NCBI RefSeq assembly: GCF_008086345.1
Contig: NZ_CP043006.1
Span: 3,532,032-3,596,031, forward strand
DNA from: Chitinophaga sp. XS-30
GTDB taxonomy: Bacteria > Bacteroidota > Bacteroidia > Chitinophagales > Chitinophagaceae
DNA length: 64,000 bases
Direction: 5' to 3'
The translations under genes and the position numbers were made by a program. This document shows positions 54,601 through 62,761 of the stretch, piece after piece; within the stretch, counting starts at the first letter, position 1, and every line of letters begins with the position of its first letter. The notes under the pieces are model-generated. The model did no database searches. It was not told the DNA's origin and was given only the letters and a program-made list of their open reading frames with translations.

Positions 54601-54741
54601 TAACGGCGTGTTGTCAGCAGCCGATATCACCTTGCCGGTGACTGCCAGGTCCTGCGCCTGGAGAGAGAGCGTGGAAAAACAAAGGATCCCGAAGCAGGCC
54701 GATATGCATCGAAAGCGCAGGAATCGTTGAAGTAGCTTCAT
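51697..54741 (-). CDS. SusC/RagA TonB-dependent receptor without STN domain (PUL 3)
   Basis: 1014 residues. Signal peptide (about 1-30, ending LQAQ), then directly the carboxypeptidase-regulatory-like domain (about 33-105: VTGKVISAADNTPLMGVSIQ), TonB-box region NETVVVGYGTQ (111-121), plug (STIRIRGVGTL, LVLVDGIEY, SVLKDAAAAIYGSRGANGVI) and barrel ending GGINVTL. There is no STN domain, and no sigma/FecR pair lies nearby, so control probably passes through the divergent DeoR-type regulator. A long 5' leader of about 295 bases is predicted. Confidence 0.95.
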   Translation of the reverse strand: MKLLQRFLRFRCISACFGILCFSTLSLQAQDLAVTGKVISAADNTPLMGVSIQVQGTSKGVATDVNGAFSISAPAGAILKFTFIGYLPQEVKVAKAGLIEVKLQEDVQKLNETVVVGYGTQKKATLTGAIAMVDMTEKEGQPITNVSNALHGTPGLFVNLSNSQPGVDRSTIRIRGVGTLSNNNPLVLVDGIEYSMDELNPNDIESISVLKDAAAAIYGSRGANGVILVTTKKGRGKARVNYSFYRGIQKATYLPDVIEDPIQYMRLKNQALINENKAVDYSDAEIAEYEQGMKTDPIVYPANNWYNIALKNGTIQKHDLSISGSTEEYQYRLSLGYLDRDGIMFGPGNHAKNYSLGLNASMNVTKKLKAGITLDGYYRNYTTPSYTSFWQYLSRTLPIMTDTLADGRYGNSWLRTPGRNNWEHPRMIAYGAISKKVVQRFLATVFSEYKLPFDITYNIKFGVDKYDGLLSQNYPRLQTFNPKTGAATNWNSPATAPRFAKTDENDINIHFYNTLDWNKAFGKHNLSAMVGSSYDNFDTDQFNASMTGYLDASLPALDAGTIWNATGGNSTRDVIMSYFGRVNYEFDGKYLLEATFRADGSSRFAAGNRWGYFPAVSAGWRIDRESFFNASFIDQLKLRVSAGQLGNQAVALYSYEQAVNLGQDYSFGGTLSSGAAATAYADPSISWETTTTYNGGVDVNLLKNRVALTVDVYKKRTDGILREVALPSQVGNLAGPKQNVGTVDNTGYEITLQYKNSFRDLNYSVFGNIAYNKNEVVDLKGEIIYGTGTITQKGYPISSYYILEADGYFQTPDDVAKGPVQSNDTRPGYIRYKDVKEDGLINGDDRVVVSASSIMPKYTFAFGLNVDYRGISLSSAFQGVSGVKVYPTANLAYPFNNGANATKEWATDSWTPENPNARLPLLTTAATWNFTQRSTFWLRDGSYLRLKNIQLAYALPQAWLSKVKINRVSVYVNAENLVTFSKYKDFDPESLLNRNEMYTYPMLKTFSGGINVTL

Positions 54742-55043
54742 AAATATGTAGATTTAGCGTTGATGAAAGTCTGATAGTGTGGAGAGTGTGGTGTGGTGCC
54801 TTCTTTTTATACAATCAATAATGCCGGTTCCTGACAACCGGGTCCCTTACCTGCATAAGCGCGAATTTTTCGATAGTTTCCTGTTAGTAGATAATGAAAG
54901 CAGTTAAAAGCAGCTGAACGGGCCGATGTTGCCAGTCGTATAATCATTGCCATACTGATCTTAATGATTTGCCGGACCGGCCTGGTCCGTGATTTTTCAA
55001 ACGTGGCTGTTGATTTTGGATTTTAAGTTGTTTCGTTTCGTGA

Positions 55044-55073
55044 CAAAACTAGTAAAAATAAAACAAAAACAAA
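55044..55073 (-). promoter_or_regulatory. Promoter of the PUL 3 susC-susD operon
   Basis: On the reverse strand TTTG (55073-55070), 18 bases, TAGTTTTG (55051-55044): a full Bacteroidetes match. The start codon is about 300 bases away, leaving a long leader. A direct repeat GTTTC-GTTTC (forward 55030-55039) sits at the predicted transcription start. Confidence 0.65.
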
Positions 55074-55074
55074 C

Positions 55075-55251
55075 AATCCGTAACTAAATAATTTAATGAT
55101 CCGTAATGCCGGAGGACGGACTTCCTGTTTTTACGGATTCCTCCTGAAAGCAGCTAGTTCACTGAATCTGACATCTTTATTAATGTTAACTAATTAATAA
55201 TTCTATTTTTGTCCAGTCCCGGTTACCTGTTTTTACCAAAAACCTCCGTAA
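55075..55251. repeat. Four TCCGTAA boxes between susC and deoR, possible operators
   Basis: TCCGTAA occurs at 55077-55083, 55100-55106 and 55245-55251, and its complement TTACGGA at 55131-55137. The first three are extended by an A (ATCCGTAA). One pair is inverted. The first lies next to the -33 box of susC and the last is downstream of the probable deoR start. This cluster is a candidate binding region for the DeoR-type regulator. The rest of 54742-55348 holds only the promoters and small hairpins (CGGACC-AGGCC-GGTCCG on the reverse strand near 54995-55012). Confidence 0.45.
55204..55211 (+). promoter_or_regulatory. Possible -7 box of the deoR-type gene
   Basis: TATTTTTG fits TAnnTTTG. No good -33 TTTG is found at the right distance. 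The leader would be about 130 bases and would contain the fourth TCCGTAA box. Confidence 0.4.
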
Positions 55252-55348
55252 TTTAAGGGTTCAGAAGAAATTGCAGTGTTTCGTAATGAGATGATTTCCA
55301 ATATGCATGACAAGGTTCCACCGTTAATCTGAATAAATAATATTCTCT

Positions 55349-56119
55349 ATGTCAATGATCAATATCGCAGAGCGGCACAAGTTTATTTTAAGCCGTTTGT
55401 ATGAAAAGGGGTATGTAAATGTGGTAGAATTATGTAAAGAATTGGATGTTTCAGGTGTAACAATCCGAAAGGATCTGAAGTTATTGGAAGACAAGTCCCT
55501 CTTGTACCGTTCTCATGGAGGGGCTACCGTGCAGAATCCCTATACGAATGACAAACCGGTAAATGAAAAGGAAAAGATCCGGCGGGAAGAGAAGAATAAC
55601 ATCGGCAAGATGGCGGCTTCGCTGATCGTCCCGGGCGACGCCATCATTATTGCTTCCGGTACCACGGTATTGGCGCTGGCGAAACATATACAGCCGCGGG
55701 GTCCATTGATGATCATTACTTCTGCCCTGAATGTGGCGCTTGAGCTGAACCGGTATCATGAAATAGAAGTGATGCAGCTCGGTGGTCTGATCCGGAATAA
55801 CTCTTCTTCTGTCACCGGGCCTTATGCGGAAAAGATACTGGGAGATTTCTCTTGCAGCAAGTTATTCCTTGGTGTGGATGGTATAGATGCGGAATTCGGG
55901 TTGACGACAACAAATATTATGGAGGCTCATCTCAATCAGCAGATGATCGCCGCTGCACAAAAAACGATCGTGCTGGCGGATTCATCCAAGTTCGGAAAGC
56001 GTGGCTTCGGAAAGATCTGCCGGTTGGAAGAAGTGGATCAGATCATTACGGACAAAGGTATTTCAGAACATATGGTGAAGCTGCTGGAGGATATGGGCAT
56101 TGAAGTGGTGATCGTATAA
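55349..56119 (+). CDS. DeoR/GlpR-family transcriptional regulator
   Basis: 256 residues. The N-terminal winged helix (about 5-60: HKFILSRLYEKGYVNVVELC, LDVSGVTIRKDLKLLEDKSL, YRSHGGA) matches the DeoR HTH. The C-terminal sensor domain (about 75-235: IVPGDAIIIASGTTVLALAK, KLFLGVDGIDAEFGLTT, VLADSSKFGKRGF) is the ISOCOT-type phospho-sugar-binding DeoRC fold. Such repressors respond to sugar phosphates. It is divergent from susC-susD and probably controls them and itself. Confidence 0.92.
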   Translation: MSMINIAERHKFILSRLYEKGYVNVVELCKELDVSGVTIRKDLKLLEDKSLLYRSHGGATVQNPYTNDKPVNEKEKIRREEKNNIGKMAASLIVPGDAIIIASGTTVLALAKHIQPRGPLMIITSALNVALELNRYHEIEVMQLGGLIRNNSSSVTGPYAEKILGDFSCSKLFLGVDGIDAEFGLTTTNIMEAHLNQQMIAAAQKTIVLADSSKFGKRGFGKICRLEEVDQIITDKGISEHMVKLLEDMGIEVVIV

Positions 56120-56136
56120 CGCCCCGCGGGAGCAGC

Positions 56137-56481
56137 TTATTTTTTTGCCGAATTGGGTGTTTTTGCTGTCGGCGACTGTCCCACCGGAATATCAACCCGG
56201 ATGAGCGTAATACCCAGCGCGTTCTCCAGTTTGTCTACGGTTTCGAAGGTCAGGTTTTCTTTTCCCCCCACGATCTTGCTGATCTGTTGCTGAGAAACGC
56301 CCATCTGCGCGGCAAGTGCGGATTGGTTCATTTTTCTTTCCTGTAATACGCTCAGTACGCGAAGCGCTACGGCGCGGGAGTTTCTCTTCCAGCCTTGTGC
56401 CGCGATCCTTTCCGCTGCTTCCTGCTTCCATTCGGAAGGCCTGTTGCTGGTCAGGCGATTGATTTTTTCCTGTAAATTCAT
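56137..56481 (-). CDS. XRE-family antitoxin, HigA-like
   Basis: 114 residues. An XRE helix-turn-helix spans about 38-95 (VLQERKMNQSALAAQMGVSQ, ISKIVGGKENLTFETVDKLE). An N-terminal helix (about 1-35) and a Pro/Lys tail flank it. It starts seven bases after the longer upstream gene, which looks like a HigB/RelE-type toxin, so the toxin-first order of higBA systems applies. It would neutralise the toxin and repress the operon. Confidence 0.8.
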   Translation of the reverse strand: MNLQEKINRLTSNRPSEWKQEAAERIAAQGWKRNSRAVALRVLSVLQERKMNQSALAAQMGVSQQQISKIVGGKENLTFETVDKLENALGITLIRVDIPVGQSPTAKTPNSAKK

Positions 56482-56488
56482 GATCAGT

Positions 56489-57034
56489 TCAGTTTAAAGC
56501 ATCCGGGATATCCAGGTTGTTTTCTTTCAGCCATGTTCTTGCCCGTTCCAGTTTTGCCAGCTCTTCCATCAAATGCGGCCGCTCCTGCATGGTAGCCGTA
56601 AGCTTGATGGCGCCACCCGTAATGATAAATAAATCAGGCGCGAGGCGAATAGCGTAAATTCTGATCTTCGGGCGCCTGTACATATTTGATATTACACAAG
56701 CTTTGGATTGCTGCAAAGGGTACAGCACATACTCATGGTTGCGAAGCGGCTTGAATATTTGCTGCAATTCCGTTGTTGCACAAAATTCATATAACTGGCT
56801 TTCCATCTGTTCGGCTTCATCCATGATCTCCTGCACACATTCCTCAAGGGAATGGGGCCATTTGAAAGATGATTGCAGATCGTCGAAATGGGCGATGCAA
56901 AATTCCCTTACGTATTGCAGGTCGTCCCATAGCCGGAACATACGGGTGAATTCATCGGGACTGCTTTTTGCATACCGCATTGCATACAACCCGCCCTCTC
57001 CATTTCTCCCCTCAAAAATACGTACAATTTCCAT
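56489..57034 (-). CDS. Putative HigB/RelE-like toxin with long N-terminal extension
   Basis: 181 residues from ATG 57034; a start at 57073 would add 13 residues. The C-terminal half (about 105-180: LQQSKACVISNMYRRPKIRI, YAIRLAPDLFIITGGAIKLT, MQERPHLMEELAKLERARTW) resembles the Gp49/HigB-like toxin core, an RNA interferase acting on the ribosome. The N-terminal half (about 1-100) is acidic and helical, so the protein is about twice the usual toxin length of 90-120 residues. The pairing with an XRE gene seven bases downstream supports a toxin-antitoxin system. The family call rests on the context and a weak motif match. Confidence 0.6.
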   Translation of the reverse strand: MEIVRIFEGRNGEGGLYAMRYAKSSPDEFTRMFRLWDDLQYVREFCIAHFDDLQSSFKWPHSLEECVQEIMDEAEQMESQLYEFCATTELQQIFKPLRNHEYVLYPLQQSKACVISNMYRRPKIRIYAIRLAPDLFIITGGAIKLTATMQERPHLMEELAKLERARTWLKENNLDIPDALN

Positions 57035-57178
57035 AACTACAACTTTTAAGTTTATTTTTCTTAAAAAAAACACCTTCCCCTTTCCGGGCGCCGGGTATTA
57101 TGAAATTTTGGGTGGGTGAAAGGGGTAACCTGTTGCGCGGGGGTAGATCGCGCTTGTCAGGCAATATAGTATTTTTTT

Positions 57179-58228
57179 TCAGTTCTCCTTCTTCGCAATA
57201 TGTAATATTACGTGACGGATATTTTTTCGTTCCGCCGTGTACGTTATATGCACAAGGCCCTTCTCTGCCTGTATGATGGCGGGATAGCTGTACTCGCCAT
57301 CCGGTTGGTTCTCCAGTGAAAAAATATGCTGCCAGTTCCGGCCGTCTTCCGATGCTGCCACGTATAACCTGCTTCTTCCTTCCCACCATTCACGCCCCTG
57401 GTACAGGGGATTGTACACGATAAGCTGCAGCCCGTTCTTCAGCGTCACAGCGTCAGTACCGGAATTGGGATTAGGAAGATTTGTGGGGCTTAAAGGCCCC
57501 CAGCTGGCGCCATTGTCGGCTGACCACGATTGTACCACATAGTTCTGGCGGCTTCTGCATAACAGTTGCAGGGAGTCATGCCCATACCGGAGAATACTGG
57601 GCTGTATCACTCCGAAAGTATCATTATCGATCGCAATGCGCGACCAGTTGCGCCCGTCGCGGTCAGATCTTTCAAGATGGATATGCCATGCTTTTTCATC
57701 CGCGCTTTCCGTACTGGAAGGGTAGAGGATATCGCCGTTCTCCAGTTGCATGGGCTTGTTCTTGATCGGCCCGAGCATTCCATCGGGTAGCCTTTCCGGC
57801 GCACTCCAGCGCTTGCCGTTGTTGGTGGAGGTCATCATCATGCCCCACCAGTCACGGGGAGATTTTCCCACTTTGTAAAAGAGCAAGAGTTTGCCGGCGC
57901 GGGTCCTGAATAATACGGGATTCCAGCAGGGATAACGCAGCGTATCATTGACAATGCCGTTGGCCACTTCAACGGGACTGCCCCATTTCCCATTCTCATA
58001 TACCGCAGTCCATATACCTACATCGCTGCTGCCCTCATGTTTACCGGCAAACCAGGCGGCCATCAGCTTGTCGCCTTTAAGCGGTGTGATGGTGGAAGCA
58101 TGGCAGCTTTCAAACGGCGGATTGTCCAGTATGAACACCCGTTTGTACAACTGCGCGGAGATCGCCTGCGCACCGGCATTTGAGCACTGGCAGAGCAACA
58201 GGAAGGAGAGCAGGCAACGGAACATCAC
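57179..58228 (-). CDS. Exported sialidase-like BNR/Asp-box protein
   Basis: 349 residues. Signal peptide (about 1-21, ending AGAQ). The rest is a six-bladed propeller of the BNR_2 type with Asp-boxes: STNNGKRWSAP, SDRDGRNWSRI, SADNGASWGP and ASEDGRNWQHI. Two possible catalytic-type acids occur in WNPVLFRTRAG and GEYSYPAIIQ surroundings, but no arginine triad can be assigned with confidence. Exo-alpha-sialidase is the usual annotation; other BNR enzymes such as rhamnosidases of similar fold are possible. It lies near PUL 3 but reads away from it, separated by a toxin-antitoxin pair. Confidence 0.75.
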   Translation of the reverse strand: MMFRCLLSFLLLCQCSNAGAQAISAQLYKRVFILDNPPFESCHASTITPLKGDKLMAAWFAGKHEGSSDVGIWTAVYENGKWGSPVEVANGIVNDTLRYPCWNPVLFRTRAGKLLLFYKVGKSPRDWWGMMMTSTNNGKRWSAPERLPDGMLGPIKNKPMQLENGDILYPSSTESADEKAWHIHLERSDRDGRNWSRIAIDNDTFGVIQPSILRYGHDSLQLLCRSRQNYVVQSWSADNGASWGPLSPTNLPNPNSGTDAVTLKNGLQLIVYNPLYQGREWWEGRSRLYVAASEDGRNWQHIFSLENQPDGEYSYPAIIQAEKGLVHITYTAERKNIRHVILHIAKKEN

Positions 58229-58266
58229 ATTATCTTTTTATTGTGTTGCAATATAGTAAAATGACA

Positions 58267-58304
58267 ATGAAAACGGCTGCTGTATCCGCAGACACAGCAG
58301 CCGT
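58267..58304 (-). terminator. Terminator of the flotillin operon
   Basis: ACGGCTGCTGT and ACAGCAGCCGT form a perfect 11-bp stem around 10 bases. On the reverse strand it is followed by TTTTCATTGTCATTTT. It lies 20 bases after the flotillin stop. Confidence 0.8.
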
Positions 58305-58323
58305 CCGTATAAAACAAGTATGG

Positions 58324-59880
58324 CTATACTTCCGTTGTTTCCGCAGGAAGCACCGTATCATTGGATTGCTGTTTGCCCAGGAAACCGGGCAGGTCCATTC
58401 CGGCCATGTTGAACATATCCTGCAACGGCGGCACAGATTTATAGAGGCCTGAAATGAAGTTGGCCGTGGAGGACTGACCGTTCTGTCCATTGCTGCCATC
58501 CCATACCGTCACCTTGTCGATCTTGATGTTCTTGATCGCTTCGGTTTGCATTTTCACCAGTTCCGGCAGTTTATCCGCTATCAGCAACAGCACGGCATCC
58601 TTGGAATTGTTGCCGGCTGCCTGCACAATGCGGTCAAGGCCTTCGGCCTGCTTGGTGAGTATCTCGTACATACCTTTCGCCTCTGCTTCCATACGGGCAA
58701 AGATCGCATCCGCCTCGCCTTTTGCTTTCTCACGGATCTTTTCTGCCTCCGCCTGTGCTTCGATGATGGCTCTTTGTTTCTGTATCTCGGCGCTTACCAC
58801 AACGTTCGCGTTCTGGGATGCTCTTTCCCTTTCCGCACGCGCGTCTTCCGCTTTTCTTTCTGCAACATAGGCTTCTTCCAGCGCCTTGGCGGACTGTATC
58901 TTTTCCGCTGCTATGGCGCGTTTTTCGGCTTCAGCTTCCCTTTCCCTTCTTTCCGCTTCCGATTGTGCGATCTTGATACGGGCGAGGTTTTCTCCTTCCA
59001 CCGCTATCGCGTTCGCTTCGGATTCCTTGATACGGGTATCCCTTTCCGCTTCCGCTTTACCGATCGCTTCGTCCCTGTTGGCGGCGGCGATCAGAATGGA
59101 TTTGTCCTTATTCGCTTCCGCGATCTGCGTATCACGGTCCCGCTGCGTTTCCGCAATGCTCACGTCCCTGTTCTTGAGCGTGGTCTGGATCGTGATATCT
59201 TTTTCCCTGTCTGCTTCGGCCTTGCCGATCTCTCCGAATTTTTCCTGCTCCGCTACGCTCTTTTTCGCTTCATTGATCGCTTTGGCCGCAGCTTCTTTAC
59301 CCAGCGCCTCAATGTAGCCGGATTCGTCCTTGATATCCGTTACGTTCACGTTGATCAGCTTCATGCCGATCTTCTTGATCTCGGCTTCCACGTTGGAGGC
59401 TACATTGGCCAGGAACTTGTCCCGGTTGTTGTTGATCTCTTCAATGTCCATTGTGGCAACCACCAGGCGCAACTGACCGAAGATAATGTCTTTGGCGAGG
59501 TCGTGGATAGCGGGGCGCTGCAGGCCCAGCAACCTTTCGGCCGCATTGGTCATCACACCGGGCTCGGTGGAAATAGCTACGGTAAAACGGGAAGGCACGT
59601 CCACCCGGATGTTCTGACGGCTCAGGGCATTGGTCAGGTTCACTTCAATGGAGATCGGGGTGAGGTCCATAAAAGAATAGTCCTGGATCACCGGCCAGAT
59701 GAAGGCCGCGCCGCCGTGAATGCATCTGGCGCTGTGGGAACCGTCCGGACCTTTACCTACCTTGCCGTACACCACCAGTATCTGGTCCGAGGGGCAACGC
59801 TTGTACCTTTTGAACAATGAGTACAGTATTGTGAACACAAAAACGACTGCGATCACAATAGCGATCAATACATAATCCAT
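58324..59880 (-). CDS. floT: Flotillin-family membrane scaffold protein
   Basis: 518 residues. An N-terminal membrane segment (about 1-22) leads to an SPFH/band 7 domain (about 30-185: GGAAFIWPVIQDYSFMDLTP, DIIFGQLRLVVATMDIEEIN). A long alanine/glutamate-rich coiled coil (about 195-400, with repeated EAE/RDRD-type heptads) precedes a C-terminal region with a glutamine/asparagine-rich stretch. Flotillins organise membrane microdomains and act with NfeD-like proteins. It begins four bases after the NfeD-like gene, so they are coupled. Confidence 0.92.
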   Translation of the reverse strand: MDYVLIAIVIAVVFVFTILYSLFKRYKRCPSDQILVVYGKVGKGPDGSHSARCIHGGAAFIWPVIQDYSFMDLTPISIEVNLTNALSRQNIRVDVPSRFTVAISTEPGVMTNAAERLLGLQRPAIHDLAKDIIFGQLRLVVATMDIEEINNNRDKFLANVASNVEAEIKKIGMKLINVNVTDIKDESGYIEALGKEAAAKAINEAKKSVAEQEKFGEIGKAEADREKDITIQTTLKNRDVSIAETQRDRDTQIAEANKDKSILIAAANRDEAIGKAEAERDTRIKESEANAIAVEGENLARIKIAQSEAERREREAEAEKRAIAAEKIQSAKALEEAYVAERKAEDARAERERASQNANVVVSAEIQKQRAIIEAQAEAEKIREKAKGEADAIFARMEAEAKGMYEILTKQAEGLDRIVQAAGNNSKDAVLLLIADKLPELVKMQTEAIKNIKIDKVTVWDGSNGQNGQSSTANFISGLYKSVPPLQDMFNMAGMDLPGFLGKQQSNDTVLPAETTEV

Positions 59881-59884
59881 GGAT

Positions 59885-60481
59885 CTATAAGTTTTGTTTG
59901 GTGACTAAAAGGAGCTGGTTGTTCAAAACCTGGGTAACTTTAACGAGGGCGCCTGTACGCAGTTCTTCCGCATCATCAGTGACGGCATCCAGTTCGCGGA
60001 ACGCACCCTGTACTTTGAGATTTACTTTGCCGACGCCGGCACGGGAAGCCGGTACGGGCAGGTACACCGTGGCTATTGAAGCAATGGCATTTTCCATTTT
60101 CAATGTGCCGTTGTAGGCCAGCTTGCCGGTATAGTAGAACAAGGCAGCCATCAGCATCATCATGGCAAGGCCCGCTATCGTGGAAATAGCGACTACCACC
60201 AGGTTGGATTGCCCGGCATGGATAGCAGCGAGGCCCACCCATCCGAAAATCGTAAAAAATCCGAACAGGTTGCGGATCGTGAAAAACTGAAACCCGATGC
60301 CGTCATCCGCATCCAGCATTTCATCCACATCACCCGTAGCGCCGTCATGCTCTCCTCCGAAAAGGCTCATGGCATTCTGCACAAGAAATAATAACGTAAA
60401 AAAGATGGCAATGGACCAATACACCTTTTCGAAAACGGGCAGTTGTCCAAACCAGTCAGTTATGCTTAACAAACTCATCAT
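59885..60481 (-). CDS. NfeD-like membrane protein, flotillin partner
   Basis: 198 residues from ATG 60481; an ATG at 60478 is equally usable and a TTG at 60508 unlikely. Three membrane helices (about 20-40, 70-90, 95-120) and a C-terminal OB-fold (about 130-198: NAIASIATVYLPVPASRAGV, LRTGALVKVTQVLNNQLLLV) match YuaF/OB-fold partners of flotillin. An acidic loop (about 45-62) is noteworthy. It lies directly upstream of the flotillin gene and probably forms a complex with it. Confidence 0.85.
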   Translation of the reverse strand: MMSLLSITDWFGQLPVFEKVYWSIAIFFTLLFLVQNAMSLFGGEHDGATGDVDEMLDADDGIGFQFFTIRNLFGFFTIFGWVGLAAIHAGQSNLVVVAISTIAGLAMMMLMAALFYYTGKLAYNGTLKMENAIASIATVYLPVPASRAGVGKVNLKVQGAFRELDAVTDDAEELRTGALVKVTQVLNNQLLLVTKQNL

Positions 60482-60616
60482 AATAAGTATAGGTGAATGA
60501 GTTGTCAAGATAGGAAAAATTCCTGAAGATAAGGAGTGAGCTTGGCAGGTGACAGGCGCTGGTTTTTAAGGGAAAACCGGAAACCGCGGGGATGCAGTTT
60601 CCGGCCCCGTTTGCCT

Positions 60617-61138
60617 TTAAATCAGACCCACCGGGGGATGATCCCAGCCGGAGAGCATCGCCTTCACGATCCATCCGGAAGCAGAGGGCAGCCAGCCCGT
60701 CCTCTTATCGGCCATCACCAGCGCGGCCAGCGCCATTCCCTTCGGCAACTGTTGAGCGGAATATACGAATTGAAGGCCTTCCTGCTTCAATTCCAGCAAT
60801 TCCTTTACCGGTATCTCCATACCGGATTGCCTGCCCCTGGCATCTGCAAATTTCCACTCGCGTACGAGCTTTCCCCTGGCATCCCTGACGGCTATTTTCC
60901 GGCTTTTGCCGATCTCGCCGCAGTGACTGTAATGAAAGGTCAGCTTGTCGTTGACATTGGCTTTGTCCAGTTGCAGCTGCTGTATGGTAAATGTGCCAAG
61001 AATGGACTGCTCAATGATGAGCTTGTTATTCAGATAGACCTTGAAATGATCCCCGCCGGCCCTGGCGGCTGAGGTAAAAGCGGAAAGAGAGACAACTGCA
61101 AGAACAGTGATGGTGTGAAAAAAATTACGGTGTAACAT
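60617..61138 (-). CDS. Exported protein of unknown function
   Basis: 173 residues. A signal peptide (about 1-25, ending ARAG) is followed by a beta-rich domain: DHFKVYLNNKLIIEQSILGT, FHYSHCGEIGKSRKIAVRDA, REWKFADARGRQSG and QFVYSAQQLPKGMALAALVM. I recall this pattern in Chitinophagaceae proteins without assigned function, but cannot name the family. It lies alone, divergent from metY. Confidence 0.7.
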   Translation of the reverse strand: MLHRNFFHTITVLAVVSLSAFTSAARAGGDHFKVYLNNKLIIEQSILGTFTIQQLQLDKANVNDKLTFHYSHCGEIGKSRKIAVRDARGKLVREWKFADARGRQSGMEIPVKELLELKQEGLQFVYSAQQLPKGMALAALVMADKRTGWLPSASGWIVKAMLSGWDHPPVGLI

Positions 61139-61252
61139 ATATTTCGTTTTTGGTGTTCATCACAAAGCAAGGCAAATACAGTGTACCTGCATCATTGCTT
61201 TGACGAGCTGCAGGGTTTTCTTGATGTGCTGTCACCATTCCCGCAAGTTTTA

Positions 61253-61283
61253 TTTTGTGATGTTATTTACTCTACTTATTTTG
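61253..61283 (+). promoter_or_regulatory. Possible promoter of metY
   Basis: TTTTG (61253-61257) and TATTTTG (61277-61283), 19 bases apart, nearly fit the Bacteroidetes consensus (one base short in the -7 box). The start codon is 30 bases downstream. No SAM riboswitch is visible. Confidence 0.4.
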
Positions 61284-61286
61284 TAG

Positions 61287-62615
<1,329 letters not shown>

Positions 62616-62672
62616 TATTCAATTGCGGGACAGGTACGCTGTCCCAACAGTGCAAGCGTTTAAGAACATCAT

Positions 62673-62734
62673 AACCATGGCTGCGAGAGGTGTGATCCCG
62701 GATCACCATTCTTCTCTCAGCCATGGTTTTTTTT
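62673..62734 (+). terminator. Terminator of metY
   Basis: AACCATGGCT pairs with AGCCATGGTT and GAGAG with CTCTC over a long stem, followed by a T-run (62727-62734). No T-run follows on the other strand. Confidence 0.85.
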
Positions 62735-62761
62735 ATCGAAAAAATGCAAAAACGGGATTGT

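Noticed and set aside
54742..55043. The long susC leader of PUL 3 as a riboswitch
   Set aside because: Only small hairpins are seen, and no conserved aptamer pattern known to me.
58546..59820. A 424-codon frame antisense to the flotillin gene, Phe/Arg/Gly rich
   Set aside because: It is the mirror of the alanine/glutamate-rich coiled coil of flotillin.
60536..61072. A 178-codon forward frame opposite the exported unknown protein
   Set aside because: The reverse frame has a signal peptide and a plausible beta domain; the forward one is Pro/Arg rich without features.
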